The translations under genes were made by a program, and so were the position numbers. Positions 33,982 through 44,708 of a stretch of 64,000 nucleotides of DNA are shown one piece after another. The number at the start of each line of letters is the position of its first letter. Within the stretch, counting starts at the first letter, position 1. The notes under the pieces are model-generated. The model did no database searches, was not told the origin of the DNA, and worked only from the letters and a program-made list of their open reading frames with translations. The stretch is from Rheum nobile (Eukaryota; Streptophyta; Magnoliopsida; Caryophyllales; Polygonaceae), in assembly GCA_027886185.1 (NCBI GenBank), contig WOAB01000098.1, positions 3,658,001 through 3,722,000 of the forward strand, given 5' to 3'.

Positions 33982-35218
33982 TGAAATACCCCAATTGAAT
34001 TATGTATATATATGGTAAAATGGTAAATAAAATTTGTGGGACTTTATAATATCTGAAGGGGTTAAATCAGGAAAGGGCAAAAACCCTCATCTCCTTCTTC
34101 GGTGAGCAGCCCGCTGAGCAGCTGTGTCTACGCCTCCTCCTACATGCCTTCGTGCTCAGCTCTTCTTTCCTCCGATGAGCTCGACCCAGCAGTCGCCACC
34201 TCTTCCTCCCCTGTTCGAGTCGTCTTCAATTTCTGAGAGAGTCGTGAGTCGCTGCTGCTGAAGGCCGATTGTGGCTGCTGCGTTCTGTTGCTGTACTGCT
34301 GCTGTGCCGCCGTTGTTGCTGCTGTAATTTCCGGCAACGAGGAGCCATTTCCGGCGGCGACAGAGTGGTTGACGACGAGGTAAGAGTGGGGATGTGCGAT
34401 CTGAATTCTTTGGGCTAAATGCCATCTGATGGGGGTTTGAATTAGTCGTTATCTGTGGGTTTAAATGGATAGATTTTGGGAGGCTTGGACAGATTGGAAA
34501 TTTACAGCTCTGGTTTGGAATTTTCACAAGGATTGTGGACAGCCAGCATTTCTGAATTTTGTGTAGAAGATTGATACGTAATTGGGTAATTTGTGGGGGT
34601 TTTGCTGAATTGAAGGTTTGATTCTAGGGGCTGATTTAGGGGTTGTTAGTAGTGGTTTGGTATGGGTTAATTAATGCAAGGAATTGTTCAGTTTATCGTT
34701 GCAGGTTCGTTCGGGTTTGGTTGGCAGAGTTGGTGAATTCTAGGGTTGTGTCGATGAGTTTAAGGCAAGATGATTCTTGCTCTTTCTTCTTATCTATCTC
34801 CTAAAATAATTATTTTCGTATATTATGATTGTTCTCAGTAATGATTTATGCACCTGTCCGTTAGATTGATTTAGAATTGTGGGCGTAGAATTAAATGGTT
34901 GAATGTGTGGATATTGGTTGTGTGCTCGGTTATTGGTTGTATGTTGAATATTGGTTGTGTGCTTGGTTATTGGTTGTGTGTTGAATATTGGTGGTGTGCT
35001 TGATTATTGGTTGTGTGTGGATATTGGTTGTGTGTTGAATATTGGTGGTGTGCTTGATTATTGGTTGTGTGTGGATATTGGTTGTGTGCTCGGTTATTGG
35101 TTGTGTGTTGAATATTGTTGGTGTGCTTGATTATTGGTTGTGTGTGGATATTGGTTGTGTGCTCGGTTATTGGTTGTGTGTTGAATATTGGTTGTGTGTT
35201 GAATATTGGTTGTGTGCC
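33982..35218 (+). repeat. 3' LTR of the Tekay-like element, truncated
   Basis: Matches the 5' LTR from its first base but ends within the minisatellite after about 1.24 kb, where the sequence changes abruptly to CCCGAGACCTGCCC. The remaining 1.4 kb of LTR is missing. Confidence 0.85.
34905..35218. repeat. Minisatellite in the truncated 3' LTR
   Basis: GGTTGTGTG-type units as in the 5' LTR, with different copy number and order. The LTR breaks off within this array. Confidence 0.8.
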
Positions 35219-35690
35219 CGAGACCTGCCCTTACCCCCTCCGTGCCCTTACCACCAAATAATGATATTACATGTGGCCTCCTGAGTCGCACCATCCTTGC
35301 CCATTCTCTGGAGGCCAAGCAATTGTACTTTGCAAACTCATTGAAGAACATATTGCACGAGAGAACCCGAGAAGTAAAACTATCAGGGAAAAATTCATGC
35401 CAAGAGGATTTCGGAGAAGGTAAGGTGAAATTAGCATGGGGATAGTGCTGATAATGGACATGTAATCCAAACACAAGGCTAATTGACATCCAATTCGAAC
35501 CATGGATGATCTCAATTCATCACATGTTGATTACATAAATGGAGTGCACTATTTCGTATCGTGTTGATGTTGGCCATACTTTTCAATCTTAAAATAACAA
35601 TTTACATGCAAATACTTATGTGAGGAGCACACTTACGGAAAAACTTAGGGAGCATTAGGTCAATTAATTCGATATTACCATACATCTTAT
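35219..35690. other. Unrecognised sequence at the LTR breakpoint
   Basis: An open plus-strand frame through about 35445 reads SRTILAHSLEAKQLYFANSL and further charged residues, without a homologue I can name. The stretch lies between the truncated LTR and AT-rich DNA and could be a captured gene fragment or filler. Confidence 0.25.
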
Positions 35691-35749
35691 CATATCCAAT
35701 CCTGATCAACGCCCAATTTTTTTGTTCGATTTTTTATTTTTTATTTTCC

Positions 35750-36960
35750 TACAAGTTCTCATTATATACTTTTTAGTAAAAATAATGACAAATTAGTTCT
35801 TAAAGTTGAACAATTATATGTTAAAATTTGAACATTTATATTTGAACAATATTAAAATTGAACAATTATATATGAAAAGTTGAACAATTGTATCTTAAAG
35901 TTGAACAATTTTATTTTTATACTTAGACAACTTTGTTCGCTATGTATATAAATTTGAACAATTGTATATTAATGTTGAACCATTTATTTGTTTTATAATT
36001 ATTTAAGGGGTATCTGTTTTTGTCAGTTTTACAATTCTTGTTTTCCTACACGTTTAGGATATAGGGCTTAAATTTTATGTTTTGAACATTTTGAGTTGTA
36101 TTAAGTTTATATTACCTTATAAACAAAGTTTCAAGCTTATTGGACAATTGTTCAAATTTTAGTGAAGTATTGTTCAATCTATCTTTTGTTATACATTTGA
36201 ATTTTCATGCAATAAAAATTGTTCACCTTCTTTGGTACAATTATTCAACTTTATATATTGTTAAATTTTTTTCAACTTTTAAGATACAATTGTTCAAATT
36301 CAAGAGGGAATTGTTGAATTTTTTAGAAACAATTTTACGAGTAAAACGACAAGAAAACAAGAATACAAAAATGGGAAAAAATGTTTTGACCAGAAAAAAA
36401 CAAAAAACAAAATTGGCTGTTCCATATTGAAAACATATGTCTAACTATAAAAATGAAATTTATCAAATTTAAGATACAATTGTTCAACTTGTTTGGTACA
36501 GTTGTTTAACTTTATATATTGTTCAAAAGAAATTGTTCAACATTTAACATAGAATTGTTCCAATTTAATAGGAAATTGTTCAACCTTTTTAAAAACAATT
36601 TTATGATAAAAACGTGTAGGAAAACAAGAAAAAAATGAAGGAAAAAATTTATCCAATTTTTTTTTCCAGAGAAAAAAAAACCTTTGCTTAGTGAAAACAA
36701 TTGTCTAACTATAAAAATGAAATCGTTCAACTTGAAGATACAATTGTTCAACTTTTTGGTACGATTGTTCAACTTTATATTTTGTTCAAAAAAAATTGTT
36801 CAACTTTTAATATACAATTGCTTAAATTCAATAGAGAATTGTTCATTTTTTAGAAACAATTTTATGATGAAAATGTGTAAAAAACAAGAATAAAAAAAGT
36901 AAAAAAAAATGATATGAATTTTTTTTAAATAAATAAACTGGGCAAAAGTCAGTTTGACCG
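35750..36960. repeat. AT-rich block with about 20 TTGAACAAT/ATTGTTCAA words, inverted about 36.07 kb
   Basis: Left of about 36000 the word is always written TTGAACAAT (for example near 35811, 35853, 35889, 35961). Right of about 36150 it is always ATTGTTCAA (for example near 36151, 36297, 36480, 36744, 36797). This gives a loose inverted-repeat architecture. It ends near 36960 with a TTGACCGGTCAA palindrome. There is no credible gene. Confidence 0.7.
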
Positions 36961-37208
36961 GTCAATGGTCAGATGTTGACCATGGGGTGTCGTTGGGTGT
37001 GGGAGGGTGTATGCTTGCTATTATAGAACATCCATCATAGCCTTCCATTGTCCCTAAATGGTTGGCTCTAAATTCTCTCAAGTTTTACCGTAAGCATCCG
37101 TTTCACCGGAGCCTTATTCGACTTTTAATATTGTTAGTAATTTACTCGTGAATTTTTTTTATACAGTAAAAGTTAGACCGAAAACCAAAGAAGGAACGGT
37201 GTCTCAGT

Positions 37209-40200
37209 CTATAGCATCCTTACAGATGAGAACTAAAAGTTCTAAGTTTGCTTGAATGTCTTCCAAAGAACTCTGTTGACTCAGCTTTGCAATGCAATCG
37301 GCCACTGTGTTTGTTTCTCGGAAGACATGACAGACTTGCACTGAAGAAAACAGTTATAAAAGACAAAGGATATCAGAAATTAAAATTTCAATATCCCAGG
37401 GACAGTGCCAGATCTTACTTATTACGTTAACAATAGTGAGGTTGTCACATTCCATTTGAATGTTAGTAATACCCAGTTCATATGCTTTGATTAAAGCATT
37501 CCTAACCGCTATGGTTTCTGTCTTAAGGGGGTTGAGATTCCACATTTTCTCCAAAGATTAGAATTGGTTCACCATTGCTATTACGAAAGATAAATCCGTA
37601 ACTAGATTCACCATTCGTTTTTGTAGATCCATCAGTGTTTATTTTAATGATGTTTTCAGGTGGTTTTTTCCATTTTCTCATTTGTCATTTCTTATTTGTA
37701 ACCTTTGTGTTCTTTTGCTTAGTGTCCGCCAAACAGTCTGGATTCCATTTTTTGGTATGCTTCCAATTGTCAATTTGATGCTTAATATAAAGTGGTACAT
37801 CCTTTATTGTATCATTGTCATTGTTAGTTCTGCCAAAGCTTTAATGGTTTCTGTAAAACCAGATACCCCACCATGACACTGTCAGTTCAACAAATTGTGA
37901 TCGGTCTAATTTATTTCGGATTTCCTCAATAATTTCATAGGTTTTTTTGTTCCAATGTTTAGGGACCTTATGATTCTATACGTTTGTTTGTTAATTTTTT
38001 CTATCGTTTTCAGCGTATGATTACACTGGAACAAAAGATGATTAGAATCTTCAGTTTGTGTATTACATCTAATACAACCTGGTGGGGTTGCAACACCTTT
38101 TTCGGCTAGTCTTGCTTTTGTTGGTAAGCCATTTTTCATGATTTTACATATGAAGTTTTTCACTTTAGGATAAGTGTCCAATTTCCAAATCCATGAAGTA
38201 TCTTGTGCTGTGTATCTTTTCTTTCTAATAAGCATATCCATAATAGATCTAGTTGAGAACCATCCATTTTTACTTGCTTTCCAGTACATTCTATCATGTA
38301 TATTGTTAAAAGGTATTGGTGTAGAAATAACCTTCTTAACTAAGTCCGTTGGTAGATATTATTCAATCATTTCCTTATTCCAGGTGCGATTTGGAAGAAA
38401 GAAATCTGCTACTCATGCATTTTTGTTTGGTATTGGTTGCATGTTAATCATGTCGCAAAGAGGAATCGTAGAGAGCCATTTATCAGTCCAAAATCTAATG
38501 GTTCCACCATTCCTCACTTGCCAAATAAGTCCTAATTTGAATTCATCAATTATTTCATACATTTTGGACCATTGCCAAGAGCACTGTCCTTTTTTCTGAT
38601 ATTGTAAAATATGTTCTGTTTTCAAATACTTTTCAGTAATAATTTTGACCCAATAATTATCCGGTTCAACCAAAATTTTCCATAGTAATTTAAATTGTAA
38701 GGCTTTATTCATATCCTTTGATTTTCTCAAGCCAAGTCCTCATTGTTCAGTTTGTTTACATATTTTTTCCCATCCTATCAAAGTTTTATACGAAGGTTCT
38801 TTGTTCCAGAAAAAACCTCTATTTAGTTTATCAAGTTCATTATGTGTTTGTGTGAGAAGCATAAAACTTTGCATCAGATAATTAGGTCTTGATGCAAGAT
38901 TTGCTTTGATGAGGGTTGTTCTACCTGCTTGAGATAGAGAATTAGCCTTCCGTTTTATAAGTTGTTGTTGTGTGCTAATTAACAGATCAACAAAGGTATT
39001 AAAATTCACCCTCCCATTAATGATTAGGCAACCCAAATATTTATCTAGAGATGTCATATTTGTAATTGTGAGAATTCCTTGTATTGCTAGTTTTTTAGTG
39101 TTTGTTACTTTTTTTGTCACCTGTAATGCCGATTTGTGATAATTCACTTTTTGCCCGGATATTTTGCAATAAACGTCCAAAATATCCTTAATTTCTTTAC
39201 AATTTTCTTGTTTTGCTTTGGAAAATATCATAATATCATCCGCAAAGGCCAAGCACGGGATTCGAGTTCCCAGTCTTGAGATTTGAAAGCCAATAGGTTT
39301 TCTTAGTCTATCCGCTGCTTTTTGTAGTTTCCTGGCTAGAATTTCAGATCCTAAAATAAAAAGGAATGGGGAAAGTGGATCTCCCTGTCGGAGTCATCTA
39401 GTTGGTTTAAATATTTCCGTTGGTCCATTATTAACAAGTACCGAAAAAAGATACTGTCGTGATGCATTCTGTTATCCAGTTTATGAATTTAGAATGAAAT
39501 CCAAATTTCTCCATGATTTTTAAAATAAAGTTCCATTCAATTCTGTCATACGCTTTCTCCATATCTAGCTTTAGAGCTATGAATCCTTCAGCTCCTTTTT
39601 TAGACTTGAAAGAGTGGAAAATTTCATGAGCTATTAAGATATTATCTTGATTAGCTCTATTGGCTACAAATGCACCCTAAAGAGGGTGGATTAATTTTTC
39701 CATAGTCTTTTTAAGTCTACTAGTTAGAATTTTGGAAATAATTTTATAAATTGTCGAACATAGACTTATTGGTCTATAATGGTTTGTTGAGTTTGGATTA
39801 TCACATTTTGGTATTAGAGATATGAATGTATGATTGACTTGTTTGAGTAATCTTCCTGAAAGGAAAAATCTTTTCACAACTTGAATTACAAAGGGTCCCA
39901 CAATATCCCAGTATTTTTGATAGAATTCTGCTGTCATGCCATCAGGTTCTGGAGATTTGTCCGTACCAATATCAAAAACCGCCTTCTTAATTTCATCATT
40001 AGTAATATTTTTAACTAATTCCTCATTGTCTTCTATGGATATCTCTGGGTTTATAAGTTCCAGATTTTCTTGTAGTAAAGCATCATTCATTTCTTCACTT
40101 CTAAATCTTTTGATGAAGTCATTTCTGATATTTTCTTCTCCAACAATACTAGTTTCTTCTTGTGTTTTTATTTCCTTGATAATTTTTCTGTTTCGTCTTC

Positions 40201-41318
40201 CACTTGCTATTTTGTGAAAATAACTCGAGTTAGTATCCGCTAGTTTAATGTGTTTAACTTTGACTCGTTGATTCCAAAAAATCTTTTGGAAGTTGAGTAG
40301 TTTTTTTTTTTCAATGAGTCTTTTTTTGTTTTTGAATTTCATTGTTACTTCCATTTGTACAAATATTAATTTGTATTTCAGAAAGTTGTTTCTCTATTTC
40401 TTTGAGTTGAGTAAATAAATTACCAAATGTTGTTTTATTCCAAAGTTTGGCCTGTTTCTTTAGTAATTTTGTCTTAGAGACTAGATCATATATTCTTGAT
40501 CCGTGATAATTTGTTCTCCAGGCTTGTTTTATAACATTTCTAAAATCCTTTCTTGTCATCCAAATCTTTTCGAATTTGAAAGGTTGATTTTTAAATGAAT
40601 TAACTGAAGCTAGTTCAATTGATATAGGGCAATGATCAGAGCTCGTAAAAGCATAATGTTTAGTACAGATATCTGGGTACCATTGTAATATTTGGTGATG
40701 AATTAAGGCTCTATCCAGCTTTTCATATATATTGTCTATTTCCGTTTTGTTTTTTCTCCATGTAAATGCATTGCCTTGGAAAGGGATATCTAATAACTCA
40801 CATTCATTTTTGAAGTGTCAGAGTCCCGTGAATTTGGTTAAAGGTGGTGAGGACCCTCCCAGTTTTTCAGTTGGGTCTTGTATTTCATTCAATTCACCCA
40901 TAACAATACACGAATATGCACTGTTTTTAATAAATGTGATTATTGCTTCCCATAATTCATTTTTTCCTGATTCATTCGGGGGAGCATAAGTTAGAATAAT
41001 TAGTAGTTTAGTATTGGTACACAAGCTGGTGTACAACATACTAACAAATCTTTTTTCAATCTTATCTATTTTAAGTATTTCATTTACAAGTTGATAAGTT
41101 TTCCACATAACACAGATTCCACCTGAAAACCCAGTAGTCGGGACACAGTGAAATTGGTCAAATCCTGCTTTTTTCCAAACTTTTTCACGTGGAACTTTAT
41201 TTGTTCATGTTTCAAATAGAGGTAGTAATTGGATCCTTTCAATTTTACAAAAGGATTCTAAGTCCATCCAGATATTTGTTTTACCAATCCCACGACAGTT
41301 CCAAGTGGAAATCTTCAT
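37209..41318 (-). pseudogene. L1-type LINE ORF2 (endonuclease, RT, zf-RVT, RNase H), nearly full length with frame breaks
   Basis: The ATG at 41316-41318 opens an apurinic-endonuclease domain (STWNCRGIGK, then ILTYAPPNESGK and MGELNEI, where GELNE replaces the usual GDFN). RT follows at about 40350-38740 with DKSPEPDGMTAEFYQKYW, PISLCSTIYKI, then MAFADDIMIF at the active site and KYLGCLI. A zinc-binding RVT domain lies at 38289-37906 (CIRCNTQTEDSNHLLFQC). RNase H is at about 37700-37250 (TETIAVRNALIKA, FRETNTVADCIAK). Domain order is that of plant L1 elements with a C-terminal RNase H. Multiple frameshifts separate the open pieces, so it is inactive. Its ORF1 should lie right of 41330 but was not recognised. 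Confidence 0.9.
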
Positions 41319-41329
41319 AAAAAACCATA

Positions 41330-42180
41330 TGTGATGTTGCCCTATATCTGTAGACATTTAGGGGACTTACTAGAAGTTACATTGTAGGAGTGCTCGAAAT
41401 AGGAAATATTAGAGTGATCTTCCTGATTTATGTGTTGCATTTGTGAGTCTTTTGATTCTTCAACCGAACATGTTTGTCATTCAGTGTTTTATCCTTAAAT
41501 GTTAATATACATGCTAGAGAAATCTGGCAAAACAAATTGCAGAAATTGATAGCCTTTATAGAGTTCACCTATTGGTAATAATTGGCTTTACACCATTGAA
41601 GTCGAGATTTTCTAGAATTGCTATTTACAACATGAACTGTCATAAATGTACTAGAGAGTTTGTTTTGCACAACACTGTTAAGCACTGAGTATTTTATCTT
41701 GATCAGAAAGTAGACGTAAACCTGCTGACAAATATAGTAGTCCCTGACCGACCAGAAATGGTTCTCATTTATACTTTTATTACAACTCCTCATGATAAGA
41801 AACAACAAAAAATCCTTGAGAAACAGATTGTCAAAGCAATGTATCCAACAGCATGATACCACCTTCACATCTTCTTTATAGGTGCAAGCTTTAAGTTGTG
41901 AAGATCCCATCCATACCTGATAGCAAACAAGTATAGATTTTTTCCCCATGTTTCAGCATGTACTATTAAATTGTTCAAAAATAAGCAAATAGCAAACCAT
42001 GCCATAGGGGTTAACCTCGAAGATACCTCCAGTATTGTTTGGTTGTGTGTTCGGGAGTAAGTTTTTGTCTCTTTTCCAAGATTTTGCAATGTGTTGGTTT
42101 ATTGACTGTGAAGTCAACTCCAGATCTCCACTTCTGGTTGTTCAAATTGTTATGAGTTTTCTGCAGTATAGACTGCATCT
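41330..42180 (-). other. Unrecognised short minus-strand frames upstream of the LINE
   Basis: Overlapping minus-strand frames at 41569-41949, 41865-42089 and 42011-42208 (the last with NEMQSILQKTHNNLNNQKW) could be decayed LINE leader, ORF1 or unrelated exons. No domain is identifiable. Confidence 0.25.
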
Positions 42181-42182
42181 CA

Positions 42183-42932
42183 TTGGTTGATGGAGCATTA
42201 TTAGACAATCTACCAAGCCGTATAATGGAAAATCAAAACCCTAAAACACTCTCTTTCACTCCCAAAACTTTCAACCTCCAAACCCTTGAAACTGATCAAC
42301 CGCCGCTTGATTTTTCAATCGGCTCCCTCCTGATCCTTTTCCACCACAGTTTTCTAACCCATCATGCTAATCCTGATCTTTAATCCTCAAATCGGAGCCT
42401 CGTTTGCCTCGACTTCGGTCTGGAAGCGGATTATACGGAAACCTACTACCTTCTCTCTTTCCACAATTCTAGATCCCAGTGGATCATCATTTCCTGGGAT
42501 GGAGTTTGTAATGTTTGTACTTGGGCTCTCTCCTATTCTTTGCGGATGGGGCCGGGTCTTTCTGTTCGGAATGGAAAACCTTGCTGGTTGATGGACCTGC
42601 GTCGTCAAGTGATCTGCTGGAGGTGGCTTTGCTCTGGGAAGGTTTGGCTGGACACTGTGGAGCGGTTCTGGCCGAAGGACAGTCACCATCCCAACTTTGC
42701 TGTTCTTGGGGGTTTTTGGACCCAGAAGATTAGAGGAAGATTCATGGTTCCGGTTTGGGATCCGGGTTTGCAAGAGACATGGACTGCAACCGATGTAAGT
42801 AGAGATTTCTTATGTGCGACTGTGCTTGTCATGTTTCTCGGGGATCTGCACCTCCACCACTGGTCAAAAGTCGAGATTTGGTACTGTGATGGCTACCTTA
42901 ATCTTGCCAAGGTTTCTCTAGAGAGGATCTGA
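42183..42932 (+). pseudogene. Unrecognised plus-strand reading frame with one in-frame stop
   Basis: A frame starting at a CTG-like alternative or, more plausibly, the ATG of MENQNPKTLSF near 42222 runs to a TAA at 42381-42383 and then stays open in the same frame to 42932. About 236 codons follow the ATG, tryptophan-rich in the second half (WDGVCNVCTW, RFWPKDSHHPNF, MVPVWDPG). I recognise no family. It may be a host gene exon, a captured gene, or an unusual LINE ORF1, though no DUF4283-like block was seen. A single stop in such a long frame suggests recent loss or a misplaced intron. Confidence 0.4.
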
Positions 42933-43099
42933 TGTGGTCTACCGCTCGAATCCTCCCGTTCTGGGAGATCTTGGACGCTGTTGCACATGTGTACTCTCCT
43001 TACCTTTCTCTTTTATGTTGATGCTTAGTTTTTTTTTGTGTTGTTCTCAACAAGAACCATTCTTTTCAACTTGAAAATTGGAATCATACTATCTATCTT

Positions 43100-43271
43100 T
43101 TGGCTACTGCTTTGAAACACCAGGATTTCTTCCTGACCAAACTTGTCATTGGTATTCATGTCTTATTGCAGTGGATTGAGTACTTGTGTCAAAAAATCTA
43201 TCCCATGAACAACCATCTTATATTTGATCTGGCCCTGAAAAGGACATGGTTTAAAACTGAAAGGAGATATG
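43100..43271 (+). pseudogene. Reading frame interrupted by the Athila-like insertion (left part)
   Basis: Frame with KHQDFFLTKLVIGIHVLL and LIFDLALKRTWFKTERR, open at least from about 43080. The Athila-like element starts at 43272 in the middle of this frame. After the element and one copy of the duplication, the same frame continues at 59224. It could be a downstream exon of the gene whose first part is at 42183-42932. Confidence 0.4.
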
Positions 43272-44626
43272 TGATCAACACTACTTTATAGTATTTATCT
43301 AGGAGTTGTTACCGGTGTTTTGGGTACCATTTGGATGAGTTTAGAGCGTTATTGTGAAATATGGAATTGAGGAGTAGAAGTGTGGATATGGTGGTTTGGA
43401 GAAGCTTAAAAGAAGACATTAAGAAGATGAGAAGAAAACCCCAAGAAGACAAAGAGAGAACTAAGAGAAATTGTGCTACAGGAGCCAAACCGCGGTCGCG
43501 GGGCTGAGGGCCGCGGTCGCGGAACACATGCAAGACGGAGGAGAAAACACGAAGATCCGTGATCGCGGAAGAGCAAGGCCGTGGTCGCGGAAAAGCCGAG
43601 AGCAAAAGTGATTTTTCCGCGGTCACGGAATATTCTCCGCAATCGCGGAAATCAGCATCAGACGCGGGTCCGAGAATTTCCGTTTCGTCCGAAGTTGAAG
43701 TTATTTTATTTCCTATTTTCTTTTCTTTTCTTTATTCCGTTTTATTTCCTTTTAAGATATTTTTCCTTTTCCTTAGACTAGGGTTTTGCTAGGTTTTCTA
43801 TATTATTAGTTTCCTAGCAGCCACTTTAGTTATCATCGATTATTCCATTCAGTATTGTTTTTCCCTTTGAGTTCTACGTTTCAAGACTATGAAGAACTAA
43901 ACAACTTTTGCTTAGTCCGACGATTGAAGCCTTCGTTTGAATAATGGTTGTGAGGTTATAATTTTATTTATTTTCCCTTGAATGTATTGATTCTCTTTTG
44001 CTTCATCCCATTGATTCTTACTGATTTGACTGGCCTGATCATCTAGTTGATATTAGTAATTGTCTATTGCTAGGGTTTGGTAATTACTGTTTGAGTTACC
44101 TTATTCATGAGCAACAACTGCAATATTCTAAGAACTGTTTGGACTGGTTTATTGTAGAGAGAATTGATTGTATGCAATAGTATGACTGTTTGCTACTCTT
44201 ACATGTATCTATTGAAATTCCTGTGTTCATTGCTGCTGTTGAATTAAATCATGGAGGTTTTCCTGGTTATTTAATAGTTAGTATTCTCAGGGTCTGTTTG
44301 TCCTGTTTATAACTTAAGAAAAGGAAAAGGAACATTCATAGGAAGGAATTAGAGATAATCTAGGATCAACCAATCGAATGAATGGTGGATATTTGTCTGG
44401 CTAAGTACTTTTTCCCAATCGATTACAACCTTTGTTTTGATTTACTTTTATTTACTTTGTTACTTGCAAAACAAACCAACAAAACCCCCCTTTGTTACCT
44501 TTGACATACACTTTTGCACTTAGAAAGATTACTTCTTCCCTGTGGGATTCGACCCTTGCTTACTAGACTACATTAGTTAGGTTTTTTAAGGATTATTTTG
44601 TTTAGGTGTCACGACAACGCCTATCA
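43272..44626 (+). repeat. 5' LTR of the Athila-like element
   Basis: 1355 bp, TGATCAACAC to GCCTATCA. It matches the 3' LTR with few differences. It carries six CCGCGGTCGCGG-type copies near its 5' end and a long noncoding remainder. Confidence 0.93.
43490..43648. repeat. Three pairs of CCGCGGTCGCGG-type dyads in the 5' LTR
   Basis: 12-mers start at 43490/43511, 43557/43579 and 43617/43637, with spacings 21, 22 and 20 bp. Several copies carry CG to TG or CA changes (CCGTGATCGCGG, CCGCAATCGCGG), as expected from decay of methylated CpG. Confidence 0.88.
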
Positions 44627-44629
44627 AAT

Positions 44630-44647
44630 TGGCGCCATTGCCGGGGA
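44630..44647 (+). other. Primer-binding site complementary to tRNA-Asp
   Basis: TGGCGCCATTGCCGGGGA begins three bases after the LTR. It differs at one position from the full complement of plant tRNA-Asp (TGGCGCCGTTGCCGGGGA), the usual primer of Athila elements. Confidence 0.88.
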
Positions 44648-44708
44648 CTGCAAGTTTTAATTTTTCTTTGTGTTTGTTTGTGTGCCAACTTTTGTGTGGA
44701 CCTATCTT

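Larger units (their letters stand above)
28872..35218 (+). mobile_element. Tekay/Del-like Ty3/gypsy retrotransposon, decayed and 3' truncated
   Basis: The element has a 5' LTR (28872-31572), PBS, a gutted internal region (31573-33981) and a 3' LTR cut at about 35218. RT, RNase H and an integrase C-terminal region of chromovirus type are recognisable. The gag is essentially missing. It interrupts the integrase remnant on its left. Because the 3' LTR end is lost, no target duplication can be checked. Confidence 0.85.

Noticed and set aside
42183..42932. LINE ORF1 of the neighbouring LINE
   Set aside because: It is on the opposite strand from the LINE ORF2 at 37209-41318, and no ORF1 block was recognised. 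It is kept as unknown instead.
44630..44647. tRNA-Asp gene fragment
   Set aside because: It is the PBS of the Athila-like element; no tRNA body follows.
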